This document shows positions 48,701 through 60,700 of a stretch of 64,000 bases of DNA, one piece after another (position 1 is the first letter of the stretch; each line of letters begins with the position of its first letter). The DNA is taken from assembly GCF_914767665.1 (NCBI RefSeq), contig NC_059507.1, forward strand, positions 2,542,001-2,606,000, in the 5' to 3' direction. The notes beneath the pieces are model-generated. The model was given only the letters and a program-made list of their open reading frames with translations. It was not told the DNA's origin and made no database searches. This DNA comes from Harmonia axyridis. Its lineage: Eukaryota > Arthropoda > Insecta > Coleoptera > Coccinellidae. Made by a program: the position numbers and the translations under genes.

Positions 48701-51700
48701 CCAAGTTGTCTGCACCAAACCTTCTTATGAAAATTGTCTTCGAGAATCGAGAGTAATGAATATTATAATAAAATCATATCACCTGTGTCTGGTTGGCACT
48801 AGTTCTGGCAGAGAAACTCATGAAGTCACAAATGAATTTCTTGTGCATATTCTTGGCAAGTTTAGCGATCACTGTCATAGTTTTCCCTGTACCAGTCGGT
48901 CCAACGCACAGTACATTATTTTCATTTAGAAGAATTGCTCCAATCATATACGAATTTCTCACATTGTCTATGGTGGGTACCTCGATATCTGAAAACACGG
49001 TTCGTTATTAGCCTCAAAGAAGGGAATCATCGGTATAGCAACTCAGATGTCCCTGCCATATACACCAACCATCTCCATGCCCAGAGGCAATACAATTATT
49101 TTACCTAAATGTCTATATATTTTGAACAATTCAATTTGAATTGCTGAGAATTCGTGATCAAGCTCGCTTTTGTATGTCCGACCATCCGTAAACATCAATA
49201 TTCTCAAATGAAATGGGTTCAAAACGAGCCCTCAAAAGCCCAAGCGTTGTTATAATTTTTTAAACTCGCTCTGCTCGCCGAAGGGGCTCCGCCCCTTGGA
49301 CCCCGTCACTATGCCGGTAGATCCTTCACTGGGTATCCGGCTAGAAAATAAAAGCTTTTTTTCCGAAACCTTGTATCGTTAGCTGATTTCAGACGATTCA
49401 CTCGGTATACTATGCTGGTTCTAGGTTGGAATTCTATATGATTTTTTTCCTAGAATATACCGTTTCGCCCTTGCTCACATGAAAATATTTGATGCAAATC
49501 CTAACTTTTCATGACGACAAATCAAGGGCGGTCCTAGCCTTGAATTTTGAGGGGGTTCGCCATTTTGGGCTTCGAGTTTTTCTATGGGACCAAATCCCAT
49601 ATTACACCGATATCAAGCCTAACCTCTCAAAAATATTTATATTTAGATATTCATATGAATATTTATATAAGGCGTACAACTTTGCTTCCGCCGCGGCAAC
49701 GGCGCGCCGTTTTGCAATAGATGGCTGTAACGGTAAGTGGTAGTAGAAATAAATATAACGTAGATGTCACACAATAAGTTTAGGTATTTGTGAACATAAC
49801 GCCATCGACATGTTAGTCGATTTGTATCTGCATCATAAAGTTATTCACGATTAGCTGCCATACGTCCCGGTACGCCGGGACATGTCCCGGTTTGGACCAT
49901 TGAGTCCCCGTGTCCCGGTTAGTTATTCAATTGTCCCGGTCAGTAATTTGACCGTTATGAGATTCATATTTCCTTATATAGTGTAGGTGAGACAAAATTT
50001 GTTTTCATGGAATCTCAACGGATTCCAGTAATCATAAATCTGAAATGCTGTTTCCGTTGCTCAAACATTATTTTTCAGAAACCGAAGGATTGAAAATAAA
50101 ATTATTAAAATTGTTCAAAAAAATAGTCTTATGCAATCACTTTATTTTATATTGAATCCTTAGAGTACCTTAATATTTCCATATAAAATATTTTCGCTGT
50201 CAGTGCGGTACTTACTTCGAAGTAAAATAAAGGCGAGTTTTTTTTTAATTCGACAATGAAACTATCGGTTGTCCAGCGCATAGACTTCACAATACTGCTT
50301 CCACTTCCGCCGATATGATTTTAATTTCTGTGCATTCTATTGGTCTTAAAATTTTCAAATATTTTTCGATATTTTTTGTAAGGGTCGAACGATGAAAGGT
50401 TTTCGTGAGTATGCAGAAACAACTTACAGCAATGTTCTTTCTTATTCTAGAATTCGATGGCTTTCACTAGTTCTAGCTATTGAACGCTTGCTGAAGCTAT
50501 GGGTGCCATTGAAAAAAAATTTCTTAGCTGAAAAAAAGGCCTTAAAAGCTGTAACCGATTTTTTTTGACTCTTTATACTTTAATAATATAGAGTATAATA
50601 ACTTTATACTCTATTTCTACACAGTCAAGCATTTCTGATTGACAAACCGATTGAAAGTATTGAAAAATCATTAATTACTGTTATTAAAGATTAAAGTAAA
50701 AATTAATTGAAAGGATAGGTACTAAGAAAGAGTTGAATAGAAGATTACTAAATAACTATTTCGGAAACCAAACAAGACAAGTCTACAGGGTGGCCACTTT
50801 TTTAATGGGTTTGTATTGGTAGCTTTTAAGCCATAAGAGTTAGAAGGTCGGTCAAATGGAGAAAAAATTGCATGCATAGAAGCATTATAAAGCAGTTCAA
50901 ACAAATCGAGATTATCAGGGCCGGTTATTGAGATATCATAAAAAAAGTAAATTATGTCATTTTGATTTTTCTTTTTTTCCCACTTTATTTAAAATATTAT
51001 CAAAAAATTTTACATGAATTTTTTATTCGACAGTAAATTATCCTCAATTTGACGTATTCAGATTTCGTATCCAGCGTTTCGAACTCTCTGGGACACCCTC
51101 AACCTCATTTTTTTCAATACGGACCTGCATATTTTATGACATTTTTCGAAATAACTTTTAACGCTGAATTCAACTATATATCACACAATGTCATTCAAAG
51201 TTGATTTTCAGATGATTTTGACCCTCATCCAAATTTAATGGTGTGTATGTAAGAAAAAATAAGTTTATTAACGATATCAATGTTCTGACCCAAATTCAAT
51301 CGAACCCAGAAAAAAATCGAGAACTGTGGCCAGTGAATGGAATTTTTCAAAAACTGCTGTTAATAAAATAGTCAACAGACGCGAATACAATGATTTCAAA
51401 TTTGAATACCAAGCCTTGCACAAATTATATCGTAATGATCTCAAAATAAAGTTCGATTCTGTAATTTGTTTCAACGGAACAAATGACAAATACAACAATA
51501 GTGATACCTCGCGAGAAAATTGAGAATGTTTCGAAAGGTATTCAAGGAGACCAAACAAGCAAATGTATAAGAAGTATGGGTTCCAGAACCGTAAAGTGTA
51601 CCTATTTTACAAAATGGTGGACATTTCAAACACTTACTTCATTAATTTTCATTTACTTTCGAATAACCATCTGATTTTTCTTTCGTTAAATGATACTTTC

Positions 51701-54700
51701 GTTTAATTATTATGAATTGAAATATTTAAATGATTATTATGAAAGAAGAACCAAGAAACCAGTATACTGGTTTCTTGCTTTGATTCTAATATGTTCCATT
51801 TAGTTCAAGATGGGTAAGTTGACTTTCTTATCGAAATTTATTGCATATTGCATGTTGCCAATTAAACTGAATAAAGGTAATACAGATCCGACCCAAAGAA
51901 AATTGCATAAGGGTCAAAATCACTTGAAAATCTACTTTGAATGATATATCGTTGAATTCAGCGTTAAAAGTTATTTCGAAAAATGTCATAAAATATGCAG
52001 GTCCTTATTGAAAAAATTGAGGTTGAGGGTGTCCCAGAGAGTACGAAACGTTGGAAACGAAATCTGATTACGTCAAATTGAGGATAATTTACTGTCGAAT
52101 AAAAAATTCCTGTGACATTTTTTGATGATATTTGAAATAAAGTGGGAAAAAAAGAAAAATCAAAATGACATAATTTACTTTTCTTATATCTCAATAATAA
52201 TGCTTCTATGCATGCAACTTTTTTTCCATTTGACCGACTTTCTAACTCTTATGGTTTAAAAGTTACCAATACAATCCCATTAAAAAAGTGGCCACCCTGT
52301 AGACTTGTCATGTTATGAGTTTCCATACAGTTTTATAATACGTCATAATCTCAAACAATTTATTAATATGAATTTCTACCAAGTAAAGACCGATCCCATC
52401 AAGAAGATCTGGGCATACTGGCAACGTTGCAGATTATTTGGCATTTGACAGACGTTACGTATTGAACATAATTGCCGCCACCGGATGTAAACAATGAATA
52501 AAATAGTAGTTTTTGACGAGAAAAAGCCATTTTTTTTAGGGAAAAGCTTGAAATGTGATTAATTAATCATTTCTAACGAGAATCAGTTGATAAAATACAA
52601 GAAAACTAGCTATTAATGTGGATAACCTTACCTTCATCAAGCCAATTTTACAAAGTTTTAAAAAAAACCAGCAGGATTGAGGAATTTATGTCACCGGATT
52701 CGTGATCTAATACCCAAAATTAGTAAGTAAGCAAAATTTCATCACTTTTGAATCATTATCAAAATTAATTCTATATAGTAAACATTCACCTGTTTTTCTT
52801 TTCAGAAGATGGATTATTATACAGGATTTGGATGGATAATTATACAGGATTTTTATTTGTGGAATATCAATTAGAAATATCTAGAGATGTTGGACCAATT
52901 CAAGTCTGAAAATTGAGATTAAAGCTTCAAATTATTAACTAATTTGTAAAGAAATACACAATATTTGATCAACTATTATATAGGGTGTATATATTTGAAG
53001 TAGTAATTAGTCATTTTTGGAGAAATGAGACATTTTGAAATCTGAAATTCTCATTTCTCTAGAAATGGCAATTTCTTTCTTATTTAAAAAATTTGGGAAA
53101 AATGCATAATCAAAATGTGAGAGTTATTATCAGTCAATAGAAATACTACCTGAAATAAAGAAACTGCATTCAATGTTTATTTTCAGTTTTGACAAATATT
53201 GAATTTACATAATCATTCGATAAGATCTATGAAAAGACCTACAGTGAAATGTTGTTTTAGGAATATTCAGTATAGCTGTAATAAACAAACTGAAAAGAGG
53301 CAGAATGAATAATAGATCTACCTTTCGGATACCCATATCTGAGAAATCAGGTTATAAGAAGTCCCTCATTTCCAAGGTTTATCAATACATTTTTCAGTTG
53401 AGCAGCAAATTATTCTTCTATTCCATATTTTGTGAAGAAATACAATATAATTGAACAATTTGAAGGACCTATTGGAAATTCCTGACGAACTAAGGAGTTT
53501 TTTAGTATCTGAAGATTGTATTGATGCTATGTTATAGAACGAGACTTGTGGCTCTGGGTTTTACTCAGAAGTGAATTAAACAGGGCAATTTATGTCCTAT
53601 ATAGTAAATAAAATTTTGATAGATAAAAGTTTCAAAAGATCAACAATTGATCATAGTATTTACATAAATCAAAAAATAACAGGCTTACTATTGTTGCATT
53701 GTACATGGATGACTTTTTTGTTTTAACTAATGTTAATTCTGAATGAATTTTCTGATAAAGAAATTAGGGGAAGCTAAAAAATGATTAGGGATGAATATTA
53801 CTAGAAATTATGGAAAAGGTAGTAAAGCTATCGATTATATTCTTCAAATATGTATTGCAATAATTCAACATGTCTGATTGTGAACATGTGAAAACTAAAT
53901 TGAATTTTGATTCAACAAAAGAGAGTTGTAATGATGAACCATATAAGAAATTAATAGGTTTATTAATATCTTCAGCAGTATTAACTAGTCCTGATATAGC
54001 ATACTCTGTTAATTTCTTGAGTCAATTTAATAATGATCTCATTGTTGAACACTGGAAAAGTGCAAAATTCATTTCAAGATACAAAGATAATTGTTCAATT
54101 TTTACTTCAGTCAAAAGGAACTGAGTATTTGAAATCGGTACTAAAATTGTATCGGCCAATACTATTGACCCATATGGGTCAATAACTACATTGACTTGAT
54201 TTTTTCAAATGTTAACTTTGGATCTGAATCAATGAATAATTTAATTCTTACCAAAATGAAAAGCAATGAATAAATCAGTAGGATAGCATTTTTGAAATGG
54301 CCATATAGCACCTATTCCTATAACGATTAAAAGATTGGAAACTTTAGTGAACAAATAGGTAGGTATCAACATTTTTATACAAATTTGATCATTCATTCAT
54401 GACATGGAAATTTTCAATAAATAGTTGCTTTTTAAAGTATTTTATACCTTCATTGAATTGCTGGAAAATTGATACCAATTTCGAAAGTGACTGCCATGTT
54501 AAATTCTTCATATACTGAATGATCCTTCAAAATTTATTTCTGTCGTAACATTTTGACTAGTATTTCAACTGATATATTCCATACGTCATTGAAATCAATA
54601 TCTTCAAAGTACTATTCGAAAGACTTATAATGGAATTTAGAAAAATATGTCTTTCTCAATTTCATAGTCATATATGATATGATGCATAAGTCCAAATTTA

Positions 54701-57700
54701 ATTAATTCACATCTAAAGTGAATGTTATTTTTAGAAATATTCAGTATAGCTATAATAAACCAACTAAAAAGAGACATAATGAATAGACTTGCCTTTCAAA
54801 TACCCATGGCCTATGTTACCTCATAAGCAATTACCTACAATATCTTATCTTGGTGAAACCTTTTTGAGAAATCAGGTGATAAGTTTGAGAGTCTCTAATT
54901 TCCAAGGCTTATTAATACATGTTTCAGTTGAGCGGAATATAATATAACAGGGTATATATAGTTGAAATTATTAGTATGAAAGAGTTGACTTATTCATTAT
55001 AAATTCAACAGCACTGCACTCAAATTCTTCACTTATATTTTTGCACTCCTCTGTCGTAAAAGTGTATATTTTAGATATTCAAAAAACTCATGGAAACTTT
55101 TGACTGTTATCTGACTAACTTGGCTCTTTTTTTTCCAGTAATAAAGCCAATTGTGAATTATCTATAAGGAGTCTTTCTATCTGTTTAATACTGTTTCATA
55201 GTAGCATAACTTTTACTCCAATCCAAGACTGAATTGATGAATGAAGCTTCTGTTCTCTTTGGTAGTTCCATCTTCTGTCGCAATAAATTCAAATTCTCAC
55301 GAAAGGAAATGTAGTTTTATAGATTGTGGAAAATAAACGAAAAATTCCTGAAATAAAGTAACATTCATCCAATTAATTCCAAATAATACAAACCCTTCAA
55401 ACAAACCTGAATTGAGGAAAATGCATTCGATGATATAAATGTTCATTTCCAAATTTTGACAAATATCTATCGAATTTTTGATTCGCCGTAGACTTTGCAT
55501 TTTATCTGTCGGCATTTATTTAAATATTGAATAACAATTTTGGAAACTGCAAACTTTTTCAAGAACTTTCATATATCGAAATGGAATATTTATTATTAAC
55601 ATGACACTGACAGCCAAATTGTCCACAGATACCACAGAAATATGGGACTTGAAATGTCAAAATGATCCGAAACACCCCGTATACTCGAAAACCGCGGGGA
55701 GAATCGAAGGTTTGGGATTTTTCCCGGGATCTCCAGACGATTTTGAGGGGGGTCTTATTCTTGTCATTTTTGCTCTAGATGGTCCCGTTTGGGCTGTGAT
55801 TTTACGTTTAAAGTTTGACGTATATGTGCAAGCGGTTTTATATATACTTACTCGCTCTGCTCGCCGAAGGGGCTCCGCCCCTTGGACCCCGTCACTATGC
55901 CGGTAGATCCTTCACTGGGTATCCCTCTAGAAAATAAAAGATTTTTTTCGGAAACCATGTATCGTTAGCTGATTTTAGACGATTCACTCGGTATCCTATG
56001 CTGATTCTAGGGTAGAATTCTATAAGACTTCTTTCCTAGAACATACCGGTTCGCCCTTGCTCACATGAAAATATTTGATGCAAATAACTTTCCATGACGA
56101 CAAACCAAGGGCGGTCCTAGCCTTAAATTTTGAGGGGGTTCGCCGTTAAGGGTTTCGAGTTTTTCTATGGGACCAAATCCCAGATTACACCGATATCGAG
56201 CTTAACCTCTCAAAAATATTTATATTTAGATATTTATATGAATATTTATACAGGGTGTTTCAAGTTCGAAGGCCTATTAGACGTTTCTGGAGAACGGGGC
56301 CGATTTGAAATCTGAAAATTCAGAATATGACATTGTTCATGATGACCTATTCAGCTGAAATATCTTAGAAGTTCTGGCACTTCCGGTTATACAAGAATTA
56401 AAAAAAAAATTCTTCGAAAAAAACATTTTTTTTCATTTTGTGTCTCAGATATTATAAAGATTTCCATTCTCAATTACTCTCTGCTAAAATTATTGCGTTA
56501 GTTCTCATAGTTTTCAAAATATTAAGAAAAAACCGTAAAAAAGAGAGAATTTCCATAGTCACTATCACGTGAATTATTTTCACTGTGAATATCCTATGCG
56601 TATACTCAACTCACTTTCACAAACTAGAATGATGTTGGAATATCGTGCATATCTTGAATTTGAAAAATATCATCACAGGGTGTTTCAAATATTGTGCCAA
56701 AAATTGTGAACAAAATTTGATCATAACTTTCGATTTTCAAATCAGAACCCTATTTTTTTGTGATTTCGTTGAATTCTATGGTAAAAATAAGGGTAGTGTT
56801 CAAACATGATTATGCTCTCAAATTCAATAATTCAAGAGTTATTCCAGATTTTATGAATTTATGTTATACGTAGGGTCAATTTCATTCAATCTGTTTCTAG
56901 AGTGCGTTTCAAATATTCAATTATTTCAAAGTGACAGGTGTACTCATTATTGAATCTAGTAGATTATAATTTGATGATATGAATCCCCGTTATTCAAATA
57001 ATGAAATTCTGGATCTATTCCATATCCACGGTGAATGCAACAGAATTGTTTCGAGAACTTGTCGAGCATTCAATCAGAAATATCCACATTTACCACCAAT
57101 TGACGAGAAGATAATTCGGAAGGATGTTTCAAACTTTCTGTTACTCCCTTTTCATCACCACGCTGATTTTTTCCTGAATTCATAAAATGTATTCTACCGC
57201 TTTTTCATATGAATAGAATTGGCACACAGGAGTCCTGCATGATTTTATTTCATTTGGTAGGTAGAGGTTTTTTTCTTCTAGGTAGGTACTCCATCCAGTA
57301 TAATGGATATTCATGAAGTATGCAACATCCTTTCAAGTAGATGAGGAAATTTCTGATTTAAAATTTGATGAGTTCTACCAATAATTCTATTGCATTCATC
57401 GTGAATATGGAATTAGATATTTATAATACAAGTGCAGAACTTATTGATATTCTTCCAAGAGTTCAGAATGACCGAGTGGTAGAATGAGCCTTCTGTACGA
57501 GTTTTAAACATTATGTTCCCGAATTCACTGCCTTTTTATTGAAATTGACGGAAATTTCCATAAATATCAATTAGTGATTTTTGCATTGAAAAATGTTGGT
57601 TGGTAGAACAGTTTTCTGTATCACAAATTTGACAAATAATAGATAAATCCGTTCCAGTCTATTTTGTTCCACAAAATGTGCCGGAAAGAACTGATTTGCC

Positions 57701-60700
57701 ACATAATTAGAGAAAAGTATATCCAGAATTTTGTCATTTGAATATCGGAAATTCAATTCGTGAAATCAAATTAGTGAAGCTTTGATAATGAAAATACCTG
57801 TCACATGTAAAGTAATTAGATATTTAAATTTCTATGGTCATAGAGTATTATTGCTAGTCTGTCTGAAAACAGATCATTACGATAATCCCAAGCACATAAA
57901 ATCATGTGGATATCCCGGCCATGCTTCCACGTCGACGGCTAAACCGAATATTCTCGGTTCTAAGGTCATGCTCAGTATTTGGTGGGACCAGCTCGGCGTA
58001 GTGTATTATGAGTTGTTAAAACCGACTGAAACGATCACAGGCGATCGTTATCGAACGCAATCAATGCGTTTGTGTCGAGCATTGAGAGACAAACCGCCGC
58101 AATACGACGAGAGAGTAGATGAATGGATTTTACTGCATGACAATGATCGACTCCATGTTGCGAAAGTCAAGATATACTTGAAAAAGTTGAAATGGGAATT
58201 CCTACCCCACCCGACGTATTCTCCAGACGTTGCTTCCTCGGACTATCACTTGTTTCGATCAATAGCACACAGCCTGGCTGACCAGCACTTCCTATCTTAT
58301 GAAGAATTAAAAACTTGGATCGATTCGTGGTTCGCTTCAAAAGATGACCAGTTTTTTCAATTCGTACGCTGCTCGAAAGAAGTGAGAAAGTAAAGTGACC
58401 AGCGATGGGCAATATTTCGAATCATAAATGTATAACCAAATGTATATTTACAATAAAGCCTCAAATTTCGGTAAAAAAATTTGTACGCTTATGTATTTGT
58501 TATATTGTAATATATTTATTTACTTATCACGGTCTTATCTATTCAGGTAGAAATTAAAAAAAAATTGTAAATCTATTGTTTCATATGAAAAAAAAGAAGA
58601 CAATTGGCAAGTATAACACAACATCAAATTTGGTCTGTGAACCCTTTGAAAAACTTGTAATCACAGCGTCCTCGTCAACATCAATGTCCCTGTATATGTT
58701 CAGGAGTACTAAACTGAATCCGATGCCAATATCGAAAAAACCAGAATAACACCATATGAACTACCATTTATTCATTTCGAAAATAAACTTGCCGAATTTT
58801 CTGCTCGAATAGCTGTGCGAAAATTATGAGTTTCCATACAGTTTATCTATTAATATGAATTTCCACCAAGTAAAAAACCGATCCCATCAAGAAGATCTGG
58901 CATACAGGCAACGTTGCAGATTATTAGACCTAATATTAGGTCTATGCATCTGACAGACGTTACGTATTAAACATGATGGCCGCCGCCATATATAAACAAT
59001 CGATAAAATCATCGATTTTGACGAAAAAAAGGCATTTTTATTCCAGGGAAAGCTTGAAATGTGATTAATTAATCATTTCTAACGAGAATCAGTTAATAAA
59101 ATACAAGAAAACTAGCTATTAATGTGGATAACCTCACCTTCATTAGGCCAATTTCACAATTAAAAAAAAAAAACTAGCTGAATTAATGAATTTATGACAG
59201 CGGATTCGTGATCTAAGACCCAAAATATGTAAGTCTGCGAAATTTCATCACTTTTGAATCATTATTAAAATTAATTCTATATAGTAAACATTGTTTTTCT
59301 TTTCAGAAGATGGATTATTTTCGTTTGGATGAATAATTATACAGGATATTTATTTGTCGAATATCAATTTGAAGTATCTAGAGATGTTGGACCAATTCAA
59401 GTCTGAAAATTGAGATTAAAGCTTCAAATTATTAACTAATTTGTAAAGAAATACACAATATTTGATCAACAATTATATAGGGTGTATATATATTCGAAGT
59501 AGTAATTAGACATTTTGAAATCTGAAATTCTCATTTCTCTAGAAATGGCAATTCCTTTCTTCTTTGAAAAATTTGGGAAAAATGCATAATCAAAATGTGA
59601 GAGTTATTATCAGTCAATAGAAATAATACCTGAAAAAGAAACTGCATTCAATGTTTATTTTCAGTTTTGACAAATATTGAATTTACATAATCATTCGATA
59701 AGATCTATGAAAAGACCTACAGTGAAATTTTGTTTTAGGGATATTCAGTATAGCTATAATAAACTAAAAAGGGGCAGAATGAATAGATCTACCTTTCAAA
59801 AACCCATGGCTAATGTTGCCTTACAAGCAATCATAATAATATCAGTAACATCTTTGAGAAATCAGGTTATGAGAAGTCCCTCATTTCCGAGGTTCATCAA
59901 TACTTTTTTCAGTTGAGCAACAAATTATTCTTCCATTTCATAATTTATTAAGAAATACAAGGAAGGACACCTTTTGAAATCTAAAAATTTGGTTAATAGT
60001 AGGTTATTTTCCATAATTTATAATATTGAAAGACCAATTGGACATTCCTGAAGAACTAAGGCGTTTTTAGAATCTGAAAATTGTATCGATGAATTTTGCA
60101 TACTCTTCTTGAAGGTATATGGACAAAAATGATTTTTGTGGGTTCTGGTGAATGATCAAAGGGATACAGGTAACAATTTCATTAATACCAGTCGAGATGT
60201 AGTGATCATAGATAAGAGATGATATAGAAATTTCACTAGATAATTCTGATTCAGTGGAGGACAGCTGAATTAAAGCTTAATCGTGATGGTTCGTTACGTT
60301 ATAGAGCAAGCTTGTAGCTCTGGGTTTTACTCAGAAGTAAATTGAACAGGGAAATATATATAGTAAATGAAATTTTGACAGATATAAGTTAAAAAAGATC
60401 AACAATTGAGCATTGTATTTACATAAAATCAAAACATAACTTGCTAACTGTTGTTGCATTGTACGTGGATGACTTTTTTGTTTTAACAAATGTTAATTCT
60501 GAATGAATATATCTGATAGAAAATTTAAGTGAATATTTCCCTCCTGTCAAAAATTCTATGTATCTGGAGAACAATTATCGAAAATTACAGCGATAATTGC
60601 ATTGTAGGAAGCGAAACTGCACTGCGATAATTGTTCTGTTCATAGATGCATAGTTTCTATGCATCTTACACAGTTCGAATCTATGGCAATTCCATTCTAC

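Noticed and set aside
55601..55906. Open frame of 101 codons (135 codons in the partner at 62321)
   Set aside because: Lies in a perfectly duplicated repeat tract. The frame has no recognisable domain and runs into different sequence in each copy. Kept only as part of the identity finding.
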